Source of the DNA: CAYPPG01 sp964412555
GTDB lineage: Bacteria; Hinthialibacterota; Hinthialibacteria; Hinthialibacterales; Hinthialibacteraceae
Reading direction: 5' to 3'
Assembly (NCBI GenBank): GCA_964412555.1
Contig: CAYPPG010000047.1
Span: 1-63,403, forward strand
Length of the DNA stretch: 63,403 nt
Shown: piece by piece, positions 1 to 8,101 of the stretch
Numbering within the stretch: position 1 is the stretch's first letter
How the letters are laid out: the number at the start of each line of letters is the position of its first letter
Notes under the pieces: generated by a model
Databases searched by the model: none
Told to the model about the DNA's origin: nothing
Seen by the model: only the letters and a program-made list of their open reading frames with translations
Made by a program: the position numbers and the translations under genes

Positions 1-1
1 T

Positions 2-400
2 CGAATTCCCGAAAGCACGTTGTCCAATTTACCATATACCCATCACCATGTTATGGATGAAGATGATCTTCATATATTCATCCAGCAAAATAGATTGAAT
101 CACTTACACGTCGGTGAACAGGAATGCCTTTGTCTCTGCAAACGATTAGGAATTGATCTGATATTGACGGATGATCTTGCCGTTCGAAAAGTCGCTAAAC
201 AGATGTGCATTACTCCTGTTGGCTCCCTTGGTATTATTGTAAAAGCGTATCAACTCGGGCTGATCTCTTTTGAAAAGTCTGAGAGATTATTAAGGGATTT
301 GGATGATATAAGCAGTTTATATATAACCGATAGTATTGTTGAGATGGCTATTGAGCAATTATACGAATTCAAGCTGAAGAAAGAATCATTTTACGAGTAA
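2..400 (+). CDS. PIN-domain protein, DUF3368/VapC-like, 5' end outside window
   Basis: The reading frame is open to the window edge, so the start is probably missing; the first usable start inside is a TTG at 20. What remains matches the C-terminal half of DUF3368-type PIN proteins, which are putative toxin ribonucleases. A Gly-Glu pair precedes a Cys-rich helix, then comes the hydrophobic strand ending in Leu-Thr-Asp-Asp that supplies acidic metal ligands. The Ala-Arg/Val-Ala-Lys helix and the Gly-Ser-Leu-Gly-Ile-Ile turn are characteristic of the family. The N-terminal acidic residue of the PIN site must lie upstream. No antitoxin is visible on this side. The family call is fairly firm; toxin activity is inferred from the family. 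Confidence 0.6.
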   Translation, partial: RIPESTLSNLPYTHHHVMDEDDLHIFIQQNRLNHLHVGEQECLCLCKRLGIDLILTDDLAVRKVAKQMCITPVGSLGIIVKAYQLGLISFEKSERLLRDLDDISSLYITDSIVEMAIEQLYEFKLKKESFYE

Positions 401-453
401 TTTGAATTCCGCTTCCAACAGAATGAAATTTTTAATGAATATTAAAATACATT

Positions 454-2517
454 TCATATCCCTGGCATCGGTGTCTCCATCCACTTCAAATTAAACGCGT
501 AGTGATTCCAACTGGTGATCAAGTGAATTACCCCGTCTCGTGTCTGGCAAATCGATAAATACCCGCACGGCTCCGCACTGCTGCGGCTCATGGTAAAAGT
601 TCGGCCATCGGTCGTCTTGACTTCATGCTCCGGCTTATCATCTGTAATGAGCCGGATGACTGGCCAGGTTTCCCCTTCATCATACGAAAGCGCGGCAAAC
701 ATGCCTTTGATTTCCCGTGTAATTCCTTCGGCATCCGTGACGTGAACCGGTACGCTGGAGCTGTTCGCAAACGAAATAAATAAAATCGGACCTTCCTGCA
801 GGCGAATCAACACCAATCGCTGTCCACCCCCGATGGGGGGAAAGATACTAGGTGAATATTCCCAACTTTTTCCCATATCTTCGGAAATGCTTTTCGGCAT
901 ATGGCCTTCGATTGTGTCGCCGCGCCCGAAGGCCATCAAGCGGCCGTCTTTCAACTGCATGACAGCGGCATGAATGCCGGCGATGGTGCCGCCCGGATCG
1001 TTCCAGGTCGCGCCGTTATCCCTGCTGATATGGATCGCGGTTCCGCCGTTTCCGCTTGGTGTCGCGTCACAAGGGAGTATGATAAAACCTTCTTGAGTGC
1101 GAAAAACAGATTCAACGCATTGATTACGCCGCTGATGTTCCGGCATGATCAACTGCGCTTTCGACCACGTGACTCCGTTGTCGGTGGACGTACGCATGAT
1201 AATGGCCAACGGTCCCCACGTTGCCGCGGTCGAAAGTCCGGCGAAGTGATACAGGGTCCGAACGCCGTCAAACCACATTGCCGGGCAGTGATCATTCCGG
1301 TCGGGAACATCCCAGAAGGGGGAAGCCGGTTCCCATTCATCCGCTCCATACCGTAGCCGGCTGGCGGCGAGTCCCAATTCACGTCCCCGTTCTGTTACCG
1401 TCGTATACCATACCGCCAACAGATCGCCATTCGGGCATTCGACGATTCCCGGATCGTGATTATGGTTGGAAAATAACGGACCGAATGAATCATCCGGAAT
1501 TTTTACGTAATTACGCGGGCCGCGAAAATAGGGCGTATTGGCATCGGGGCCTCTTGCAATATCTTCTGGGATCTCTTGCTTTACTTTTTTCTGATATTGT
1601 TCCGGCAACATAGGTGATAAAGGTTGAGTCGTGGACATTTCACCCAACACCACGCGGAATCCGATATACCAACTTTCATCTTCCGGCGCCGAACCGATGC
1701 GGTTGGCGGATCGAAGATAGTACGCCACCGTTCCATGGCTTCCTCCGCGCGTGACTTTAAAATCTCCTTCCGCCCGACCAACCGGATCGACGGACTCGTT
1801 TTCCACATAGGGCCCGTACCAGTCAGAACACCACTCTTCCACATTGCCATGCATATCGAATAATCCCCATGGATTCGGTGTCGTTTTCCCTACATGTAAA
1901 GGCACCACTTCCTCCCGGTTGCGGCTTCGTTCGGGACAGGGGTACCAACTATTATCTGGATTCTTGATCAATTCATCCGGTAACGTCTCCCCAGTCGAAT
2001 ACGGCGTCACCGTTCCTGCACGGCAGGCGTACTCCCATTCCGCTTCGGTCGGCAGACGGTATGGTAATCCTTCTTTTTCCGACAACCATTCACAAAACGC
2101 ATTCGCATCATGCCAATCCACAAAAACCACGGCTTCGTCATTGTCGATCGAAAAGCCTTTCTTGCCGCGAATATGCATATGCAACGGATCGAATTGTTCG
2201 TACTGGCGATTGGTCACTTCGCATACACTCATCATGAACGGCTTGCTGATTGTCACCGGATGCGCAGGAAACTCATCATAATCCCCCTTCCTCGGCAACC
2301 AAATTTCCCGCCCCCCATGTTCCCGTGCATCAAGAATATTCTCATGCAAGTCACTCCCGTTCGAACCCATGGTAAACGATCCTGCTTCGATCCGCACGAA
2401 TTTCATGCCCAATGAATTCGTGAAGGTTTTTTCCTGGGGGATTTCATAGGAAAATCCAGTCGAGATAGTAATCACTAAAATAATCACAACACAAGATAGT
2501 TTTTGTTTCATATTCAA
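454..2517 (-). CDS. Exported FGE-like / sialidase (BNR) fusion protein
   Basis: A secreted 687-residue two-domain protein. Residues 1-23 form a signal peptide. Residues 31-292 are an FGE-sulfatase (SUMF1/EgtB/PvdO) fold with the family signatures Leu-Pro-Thr-Glu-Ala-Glu-Trp-Glu (155-162), Gly-Leu-Phe-Asp-Met-His-Gly-Asn-Val-Glu-Glu-Trp (218-229) and Arg-Gly-Gly-Ser (257-260). Residues about 340-687 are a sialidase-like beta-propeller with four Asp-box motifs, near 444, 498, 545 and 611 (Ser-x-Asp-x-Gly-x-Thr/Ser-Trp). True formylglycine-generating enzymes carry a catalytic Cys pair just after the Gly-Gly-Ser motif. Here that stretch reads His-Gly-Thr-Val-Ala-Tyr and has no Cys, so sulfatase maturation is unlikely. 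It lies 40 bases downstream of a sulfatase gene on the same strand, probably in one transcript. A sugar-related role is inference. Confidence 0.8.
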   Translation of the reverse strand: MNMKQKLSCVVIILVITISTGFSYEIPQEKTFTNSLGMKFVRIEAGSFTMGSNGSDLHENILDAREHGGREIWLPRKGDYDEFPAHPVTISKPFMMSVCEVTNRQYEQFDPLHMHIRGKKGFSIDNDEAVVFVDWHDANAFCEWLSEKEGLPYRLPTEAEWEYACRAGTVTPYSTGETLPDELIKNPDNSWYPCPERSRNREEVVPLHVGKTTPNPWGLFDMHGNVEEWCSDWYGPYVENESVDPVGRAEGDFKVTRGGSHGTVAYYLRSANRIGSAPEDESWYIGFRVVLGEMSTTQPLSPMLPEQYQKKVKQEIPEDIARGPDANTPYFRGPRNYVKIPDDSFGPLFSNHNHDPGIVECPNGDLLAVWYTTVTERGRELGLAASRLRYGADEWEPASPFWDVPDRNDHCPAMWFDGVRTLYHFAGLSTAATWGPLAIIMRTSTDNGVTWSKAQLIMPEHQRRNQCVESVFRTQEGFIILPCDATPSGNGGTAIHISRDNGATWNDPGGTIAGIHAAVMQLKDGRLMAFGRGDTIEGHMPKSISEDMGKSWEYSPSIFPPIGGGQRLVLIRLQEGPILFISFANSSSVPVHVTDAEGITREIKGMFAALSYDEGETWPVIRLITDDKPEHEVKTTDGRTFTMSRSSAEPCGYLSICQTRDGVIHLITSWNHYAFNLKWMETPMPGI

Positions 2518-2557
2518 TTCCTCCAGATTTTCTTTTACAAAACAGTAAGATAGTAGC

Positions 2558-4438
2558 CTATTCAGTCCGATCCAATTTCTGAATGATCCGTGTCGTCACC
2601 CGTTTCACATACTCATACTCATCCTCCCGTGCCTTTTTAATAATTTCATAAGCAGGGCGCGCCTCTTCCCCCATATCTTCCAACCCACACGCCGCATAAT
2701 GCCGGACAATTTCATTGTCCGAATGTTGCAGTTCATCCGCTAGCACTTTTCGGGCGTCCTCGATCATTCCCATCTCCGCGACCGCTCGAGCCGCAGCCAC
2801 TCGAACCGAAGCGGAAGGATCACTTAACGATTTCTGAAGCAATTTTTTCGCGTCTTTTCCTTCTTCTCCTAATTTTGACAATTCCATGGCCGCCACGTAT
2901 CGCACTGTTGAACGATCATCTTGTAGGGCCTTCATCAATGGGTCACATGCCGGTTCACCTTTTTCCGCCAGTCCGTACATCTCTCGTAAATCCTTCACCA
3001 TCTGTTGGTTTTTCTTATCCTGTAGAATCGCCCAATAACTATCGTAGTGTTTGGAGAGTTCCGCCAACAGCGGTTCCGGAATCTGCCCCAAGTCTTTTGT
3101 CCGGTCCATCCATTTGGTCAATTCGTTTCGGAACGTTTTCAACTTCGATCGATGTTCCGCCGATTCGGTGAGATTGTTCATCTCATACGGATCGTTTTTC
3201 AAATCATACAATTCTTCACTCGGACGTGTTGGCAGAAATGGACGCGCCTGCGTAGGCGTGAGTTTTCCTTTTTCATACAACTCCCGCATGGTTTTCATGA
3301 TCTGCTTGCCGTCTTTATAGCGGTTTGGCTGTGCATGGGGGCGGTCCGGATAGTAATTACGAATATATTTAAACTGCTCACTTCGCACACATCGGATTCG
3401 TTCGACTGTTTCGTCGCAACGGTCGCGCGCTGAAAAAATATACTCTCTCGGCTCCGATTCGTCGCCGAATAAAAACCGCCCCTGCAGATGCTCCGGAACA
3501 GGCAGCCCTGCCAGTTCAAAAGAGGTAAAGGGAATATCGATATGCTCCGTGAGATTCCCGATAACCGTCCCCGCTTCGATTCCTGGCCCTCTTACAATCA
3601 ACGGAATATGAATGCCGCCTTCATAGAGGAACTGTTTGTCACGAACATGACTGATTCCATGATCGGTCCAGAAAAAGATGATGGTGTTGTCCAAATCTCC
3701 GTCCTGCTCCAACCGATCCAATATTTGTCCGACTTCAATGTCCGTTTGAATGACGGAATTCAAATAGTTAGCCCAATCTTCTCGCAGAACCGGATGATCG
3801 GGGTAATAGGGTGGTAATTTTACCTCAGCCGGATCGACCGGATTGGGAACTTTCGCGCCTCGATTTTTCCCCCCACGCAACTGCAGTTGTGCAAAGAACG
3901 GCTGCCCCGGTTCACGATCGAACCAGTCGTTCCCATCATAGACGTTGGGGTCGAACACAAAATTATAATCGGTTTTTCCCTTCTGAGTTTTCTTTTGCGG
4001 ATTTGTTGGGATCATTCTTCCGTTCGAGGTATAGTAACCTGCATGTTGGAAATAATCCGGTATGAGACGAATATGTTCTGGTAGATGGATTTTCTCTTCA
4101 TGGCGAGAAGACCGATGGTTATGCGCCCCGATTGTGGTTTGATACATTCCCGTCACCATCGCCGAACGGCTTGGAGAGCAAACAGGACAAGTGATAAACG
4201 CCTGCGTAAAATGTGCTCCTTCACGAGCCAACCGATCGATATTGGGGGTTTCGATTGTCGTTTCTCCGTAACAACTCATATTAGGTGACATATCCTCTAC
4301 ACAAATCCAGAGAATATTTGGTTTTTGTTTCATTGATGCGGTTCCATAAAGGGATAAGGAAGCCATAGTCGATAAACCACATCCTACCCTTTTCATAAAA
4401 TCTCGGCGTGTATAATGGCATGAGTTATTTTGTTTCAT
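2558..4438 (-). CDS. Tat-exported sulfatase with C-terminal HEAT repeats
   Basis: A type I sulfatase of 626 residues. The N-terminus has a twin-arginine signal (Thr-Arg-Arg-Asp-Phe-Met-Lys, residues 10-16). The metal-binding strand (Val-Glu-Asp-Met) and the formylglycine site Cys-Ser-Pro-Ser-Arg (Cys87) are intact, and a His-rich Trp-Thr-Asp-His-Gly-Ile-Ser segment follows in the middle. The last ~120 residues form two to three HEAT-like helical repeats, an extension seen in some marine sulfatases. An ATG at 4480 would add 14 residues, but these encode an intergenic palindrome (4462-4478). The ATG at 4438 has GAGGTGG just upstream and places the Tat signal correctly. It is followed by the FGE-like/sialidase gene. 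The substrate, probably a sulfated glycan, is unknown, and no sulfatase-maturing enzyme is seen nearby. Confidence 0.87.
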   Translation of the reverse strand: MKQNNSCHYTRRDFMKRVGCGLSTMASLSLYGTASMKQKPNILWICVEDMSPNMSCYGETTIETPNIDRLAREGAHFTQAFITCPVCSPSRSAMVTGMYQTTIGAHNHRSSRHEEKIHLPEHIRLIPDYFQHAGYYTSNGRMIPTNPQKKTQKGKTDYNFVFDPNVYDGNDWFDREPGQPFFAQLQLRGGKNRGAKVPNPVDPAEVKLPPYYPDHPVLREDWANYLNSVIQTDIEVGQILDRLEQDGDLDNTIIFFWTDHGISHVRDKQFLYEGGIHIPLIVRGPGIEAGTVIGNLTEHIDIPFTSFELAGLPVPEHLQGRFLFGDESEPREYIFSARDRCDETVERIRCVRSEQFKYIRNYYPDRPHAQPNRYKDGKQIMKTMRELYEKGKLTPTQARPFLPTRPSEELYDLKNDPYEMNNLTESAEHRSKLKTFRNELTKWMDRTKDLGQIPEPLLAELSKHYDSYWAILQDKKNQQMVKDLREMYGLAEKGEPACDPLMKALQDDRSTVRYVAAMELSKLGEEGKDAKKLLQKSLSDPSASVRVAAARAVAEMGMIEDARKVLADELQHSDNEIVRHYAACGLEDMGEEARPAYEIIKKAREDEYEYVKRVTTRIIQKLDRTE

Positions 4439-4753
4439 AAATTCCACCTCATATAGGTAACGCCGGCATCTTGCCGGCATGATGATTCACATCACTCCAA
4501 TGATAGTGCTGCTTATACAGTCATTGTGACAAGTCTACAGTCTTTACCATGTCGCTCTCTTCTAGTATGCAGGAATTCTGACCAAAAAGAAAGCGAAACA
4601 TCTTCTTCGAGAGGCTTTGATTCAAAGGATTTCATGATAAAGTGATTTGGCATTGGTCTTTAGACTAGAGCGTACTAAAAGTAGTCATGCGATAAAAAAC
4701 GATCAATTTTTTTTTGTTCGTTTGGATACCATATCAGTTGAGCGAGTATAACA
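4439..4753. other. Intergenic stretch between divergent sulfatase and permease genes
   Basis: These 315 bases separate two divergent genes. They hold one variable-stem palindrome (4462-4478) and otherwise AT-rich sequence with no supported gene. Promoters for both neighbours are expected here, but no clear -35/-10 pair stood out. Confidence 0.5.
4462..4478 (-). repeat. Variable-stem palindrome, copy 1
   Basis: GCCGGCA-TCT-TGCCGGC: perfect 7-base arms around a TCT loop. On the reverse strand the loop is AGA and the tail is GTTACC. It lies directly upstream of the sulfatase ribosome binding site. Confidence 0.75.
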
Positions 4754-5710
4754 TTGACTTTTTTCTCGACTATTTTCATTCAAAAATTGCTATATCAAGT
4801 GATTGTTGTCATACTGGGAATCATTCTTGCCCGGAATGTCAATCGGATTGAGGATCGATCCCTCTCCGCCGCTTGCCTCTTCGTGTTCCTGTTCTTCACT
4901 TTATTTTTGCAGGCATTGGGACAAAACCCTCGTGAGGCTCAGTTTAGTTTCACGTTTTTCTTCTATATTTTTCATACAGCAGCACTCTATTTCCTCGTTT
5001 CCGGACTTCTTCGTTCTATCGGTTTTCAAACGCAAGCCCGCCACCTTTTCTTAATTTGTATCATCCTTGGCGGACAAATCAATTTGAAATATATCTCCCC
5101 TCTTCTCGGCGCTCCCGCCGAAGCCGTTCAAACGATCAATACATTGATTTTTTATCAACTTCTTTTGATCGCCAGTTTGGGAATCTACCTCTGTGCCAAA
5201 CAAGATAAATTCTTGTTGAATGTAATACAACTTGCCAAAACACCGCTGATTTATGCGGCGATTCTTGGTTTATTATTGGTCAAATTTTCAGATTCTCTGA
5301 CGTACAATTTTCTCGAGGCGGTCGATTCTCTCCGCGATGTCACCGACCCACTCGCTCTTCTGATCTTTGGAGTGATCATCGGGCGGTATATCTACTTTTT
5401 CGAAGTCAAGGAATATACGGGCATGATTCCCGGTATTTTTCTCTGCGTGATTTTCAAACTCCTCATCTCCCCCGCCCTGGCGACTCTCATTGTCATTCTC
5501 ATGGGGATCGATCAACCCATTTTACAGCGAGGCTTGATCCTTTCCGCAGGAGCGCCGACCGGCATTTTTGCCGCCATCCTTGTCAGCTATTATGGAACGT
5601 CCCAAGACAAACGCTTTGCCCTCGTCTGTGTGTTGTTTACCTCGATCCTCAGCCTGCTGACAATTCCGGGACTCTTATGGATACTCAACCGCTGGTTCCC
5701 AATCGTGTGA
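4754..5710 (+). CDS. AEC-family (auxin efflux carrier-like) permease
   Basis: A 318-residue integral membrane protein with about ten hydrophobic segments spread over its length. It has the length and the two-halves organisation of AEC transporters, which export or exchange organic acids or amphipathic metabolites across the inner membrane. The C-terminal half contains the family-like Leu-Ser-Ala-Gly-Ala-Pro-Thr-Gly segment followed by hydrophobic helices. The start is a TTG at 4754; an in-frame stop lies just upstream, so little choice exists, and no strong ribosome binding site is seen. It stands alone, divergent from the sulfatase pair and convergent with frr. The family is likely; the substrate cannot be told. 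Confidence 0.65.
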   Translation: MTFFSTIFIQKLLYQVIVVILGIILARNVNRIEDRSLSAACLFVFLFFTLFLQALGQNPREAQFSFTFFFYIFHTAALYFLVSGLLRSIGFQTQARHLFLICIILGGQINLKYISPLLGAPAEAVQTINTLIFYQLLLIASLGIYLCAKQDKFLLNVIQLAKTPLIYAAILGLLLVKFSDSLTYNFLEAVDSLRDVTDPLALLIFGVIIGRYIYFFEVKEYTGMIPGIFLCVIFKLLISPALATLIVILMGIDQPILQRGLILSAGAPTGIFAAILVSYYGTSQDKRFALVCVLFTSILSLLTIPGLLWILNRWFPIV

Positions 5711-5737
5711 AACGTATAACAGGATAATGATGAAAAC

Positions 5738-5760
5738 ATAACACCTCCTCTGGGTGTTAT
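5738..5760. other. Imperfectly placed hairpin downstream of the permease
   Basis: An inverted repeat with arms ATAACACC and GGTGTTAT around a 7-base loop lies 28 bases after the permease stop. No T-run follows on either strand, so it is not a convincing intrinsic terminator. It may protect a 3' end. Confidence 0.35.
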
Positions 5761-5833
5761 AAACAAACAACATTCCTTTCTCCTCATCCTTCGGGAGAGA
5801 TAAGGGGGCTATCTCAGTTACATACGCGGAAAA

Positions 5834-5850
5834 ACCGGCAGGATGCTTGC
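5834..5850 (+). repeat. Possible decayed variable-stem palindrome
   Basis: ACCGGCA-GGA-TGCTTGC keeps the GGA loop and the three inner base pairs of the palindrome family. The outer part of the right arm no longer matches the left. Confidence 0.3.
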
Positions 5851-5943
5851 TTTTTTTACAGATATCTACAGGAATATAGGATTAGAGGGAGGGGAAAAGT
5901 ATAATAAAAAGTACAACTCAAAAAACAGAAATCAAGTTGGAAA

Positions 5944-6501
5944 CTAAAAATTCATGATATCCGATTCTTTCTCCTTCAAAATCTCATCGATCTTATCGGT
6001 ATATTTGTCGGTTGTTTTCTGAACGTCATCCAGAAGATTTTTCGCTTGGTCTTCAGGAATTTCTCCGTCTTTTTCTGCTTTTTTGAGGGATTCATTGGTC
6101 TCCCTGCGTATCTGCCGTAAACGGATTTTCCCTTCTTCCCCGATTTTTTTGGCCAGTTTGACCAAATCTTTTCGGCGTTCTTCCGTAAGAGGAGGAATGT
6201 TCAAACGAATCAATTTTCCGTCACTATTGGGAGTGAGATTCAAATCCGATGTTTGAATGGCACGAACGATATCATCGATGGTGTTCTTGTCCCAGGGTTG
6301 AATCACAAGCAGACGAGCTTCGGGAACACTGATATTTGCCAACTGACGAACAGGAGTTTTTGTGCCGTACGCTTCGACCAAAACTCCATCCAACAAAGCC
6401 GGCGAGGCACGTCCTGTTCGTAATTGCAGCAATTCCCGGCGTGTATTATCAAGCGCATCTTCCATTTCCAATTCAAGTTCTTCAATGAGTTCACTAGACA
6501 T
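5944..6501 (-). CDS. frr: Ribosome recycling factor
   Basis: A 185-residue protein, the usual length for ribosome recycling factor, which splits post-termination ribosomes together with EF-G. The typical stretch Arg-Thr-Gly-Arg-Ala-Ser-Pro-Ala-Leu-Leu-Asp near residue 30 and the Leu-Thr-Glu-Glu-Arg-Arg-Lys-Asp-Leu-Val-Lys motif near 110 are both present, with the long charged helices expected for domain I. An upstream ATG at 6555 would add 18 residues, but the ATG at 6501 starts the conserved protein and has GAGGATG about ten bases upstream. It is the last gene of the rpsB-tsf-pyrH-frr cluster; uppS and cdsA, which often follow, are absent here. Confidence 0.96.
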   Translation of the reverse strand: MSSELIEELELEMEDALDNTRRELLQLRTGRASPALLDGVLVEAYGTKTPVRQLANISVPEARLLVIQPWDKNTIDDIVRAIQTSDLNLTPNSDGKLIRLNIPPLTEERRKDLVKLAKKIGEEGKIRLRQIRRETNESLKKAEKDGEIPEDQAKNLLDDVQKTTDKYTDKIDEILKEKESDIMNF

Positions 6502-6626
6502 GATTTCAACATCCTCGTTAAAAATTTGAGTTACAATGCAAATCGTCACTCGCACGATCCGGCGATAATCGATAAGCGCAATTAAATCAACAATGATAAA
6601 AGATCATACCATTCCTTTTCACATTT

Positions 6627-7340
6627 TCAATCTCGAATGGTAGTTCCAACCGGTTCACCCAGCAATGCACGTGTAATGGCTTCCGGTTGTGTCATATCGA
6701 ATACGACGATTGGAATCCCTTTCTCCATACAAAGAGAAATTGCGGTCGAATCCATCACTTTTAAACTTTTATGCAATACTTCGCTATAGGTTAATTCGGT
6801 ATACCGTGTCGCTTTTGGGTCAAGGACAGGATCTGCGGAGTATACGCCGTCCACTTTTGTGGCTTTATAAATCATTTCCGCTTCGATTTCCAATGCACGC
6901 AATACCGCTGCAGTATCGGTGGTGAAGAATGGATTTCCCGTTCCTCCCGCGAAAATAACCACTCGCCCTTTTTCGATATGCCGAATTGCCCGGCGCCGGA
7001 TGTAGGGTTCTGCAAGTTCCTCCATATGGATAGCGGTTTGGACACGGGTATCGACACCGGCTTGTTCGAGAGAACCTTGAAATGCCAATGCATTGATGAT
7101 TGTAGCCAGCATTCCCATATAATGGGCAGTGGGTTCTTCGATAAACTTCACCACAAGGGAACCGCCGCGCCAGATATTTCCACCGCCGACGATAATTGAT
7201 AATTCGACCCCCTGTTTATGCGCTACGGCTATTTGATTGGAGACTTGTTCTAACGTAGGAAAATGAATCCCATGCCGTTGCTCACCGGCAAGGGCTTCAC
7301 CACTGATCTTGAGGACTACACGACGTTTTTTGTTGGTCAC
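6627..7340 (-). CDS. pyrH: UMP kinase
   Basis: A 237-residue cytosolic kinase of the amino-acid kinase fold, which phosphorylates UMP to UDP in pyrimidine nucleotide synthesis. Near the N-terminus is the Leu-Lys-Ile-Ser-Gly-Glu-Ala-Leu motif, followed by Val-Gly-Gly-Gly-Asn-Ile-Trp-Arg-Gly, the phosphate-binding glycine loop of bacterial PyrH. Near residue 130 is Phe-Ala-Gly-Gly-Thr-Gly-Asn-Pro-Phe-Phe-Thr-Thr-Asp-Thr. Length and order are canonical for the family. It sits between tsf and frr, but the tsf-pyrH spacer carries a terminator-like hairpin and a palindrome. Expression of the two halves of the cluster may therefore be partly uncoupled. Confidence 0.97.
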   Translation of the reverse strand: MTNKKRRVVLKISGEALAGEQRHGIHFPTLEQVSNQIAVAHKQGVELSIIVGGGNIWRGGSLVVKFIEEPTAHYMGMLATIINALAFQGSLEQAGVDTRVQTAIHMEELAEPYIRRRAIRHIEKGRVVIFAGGTGNPFFTTDTAAVLRALEIEAEMIYKATKVDGVYSADPVLDPKATRYTELTYSEVLHKSLKVMDSTAISLCMEKGIPIVVFDMTQPEAITRALLGEPVGTTIRD

Positions 7341-7361
7341 TTTTCTAGCTTCTATTGGAGC

Positions 7362-7378
7362 GCGGGCATCTTGTCCGC
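7362..7378 (-). repeat. Variable-stem palindrome, copy 2
   Basis: GCGGGCA-TCT-TGTCCGC, arms paired with one G-T wobble. On the reverse strand the loop is AGA and the tail GCTCC, the same tail as the copy at 59223. It lies in the tsf-pyrH spacer. Confidence 0.7.
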
Positions 7379-7404
7379 ATCGTACATCGCGTGTAATAAC
7401 AATA

Positions 7405-7436
7405 GAATAAAAAAGGGCAGGTAATAAACCTGCCCT
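7405..7436 (-). terminator. Intrinsic terminator after tsf
   Basis: On the reverse strand a 9-bp perfect stem (AGGGCAGGT / ACCTGCCCT, 7414-7436) with a 5-base loop runs straight into a T-rich stretch. It lies ten bases past the tsf stop, in the 105-base gap before pyrH. It should end many rpsB-tsf transcripts or act as an attenuator before pyrH-frr. Confidence 0.8.
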
Positions 7437-7445
7437 TATTCCTGC

Positions 7446-8045
7446 TTATTCTTCGCCGAGTTGATAACGAGTAAATCGGCGAATTTGAATGTTTTCTCCG
7501 ATTTTGCCGATAAACTCTTTCAAATAATCTTCGACAGTTGTGTTCATGTCTTTGATAAAAGGTTGCTCAATCAGACAAACTTGTGAATAAAATTTGTCGA
7601 TACGACCTTCCACAATCTTTTGGATCACGTTCTCCGGCTTGCCGGATTCTTTCGCTTGATTGGTCAGCACTTCTTTTTCCGCTTCGATAACCTCATTTGG
7701 AACACTTTCCCGATCCAGATAAGGAGGATTCGAAGCGGCTATATGCATCGCGATATCTTTGCAGAAACTCAGAAACGACTCATTGCGAGCAACAAAATCC
7801 GTTTCACAGTTGATTTCCACCAACACTCCGATTTTATTGCCGGGGTGAATGTATGAAAACACTGCTCCTTCTTTCGTTGCCCGGCCGCTCCGTTTCTGCG
7901 CATCGGCGATTCCTTTCTCCCGTAGAAATTTGATGGCTTTTTCGAAGTCACCCTCACATTCGGCGAGTGCTTTTTTGCAGTCCATCATTCCTACGCCGGT
8001 TTTCTCGCGAAGTTTTTTCACATCCGCTGCTGAAATATTTACCAT
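7446..8045 (-). CDS. tsf: Elongation factor Ts
   Basis: A 199-residue EF-Ts, the guanine-nucleotide exchange factor for EF-Tu. The N-terminal UBA-like segment Val-Lys-Lys-Leu-Arg-Glu-Lys-Thr-Gly-Val-Gly-Met-Met-Asp-Cys-Lys-Lys-Ala-Leu is nearly consensus. The core motif Glu-Ile-Asn-Cys-Glu-Thr-Asp-Phe-Val-Ala-Arg-Asn, which contacts EF-Tu, is intact. It is the short form (about 200 residues, against about 280 in Escherichia coli), as in several other phyla. A GTG at 8054 is possible, but the ATG at 8045 has GAGGG at a better distance. It is co-transcribed with rpsB upstream. Confidence 0.96.
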   Translation of the reverse strand: MVNISAADVKKLREKTGVGMMDCKKALAECEGDFEKAIKFLREKGIADAQKRSGRATKEGAVFSYIHPGNKIGVLVEINCETDFVARNESFLSFCKDIAMHIAASNPPYLDRESVPNEVIEAEKEVLTNQAKESGKPENVIQKIVEGRIDKFYSQVCLIEQPFIKDMNTTVEDYLKEFIGKIGENIQIRRFTRYQLGEE

Positions 8046-8101
8046 CGGTGTCACCCTCTATTTTAAATTGTTCTTATTATGATTCCGAACCTATATGTGT
8101 C

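Noticed and set aside
901..2415. Several forward open frames opposite the FGE-like/sialidase gene
   Set aside because: They are antisense shadows of a well-supported gene, without ribosome binding sites or recognisable domains.
454..2517. Calling the FGE-like domain a sulfatase-maturing enzyme
   Set aside because: The Cys pair expected after the Gly-Gly-Ser motif is absent and the protein is exported, so maturase function is not supported.
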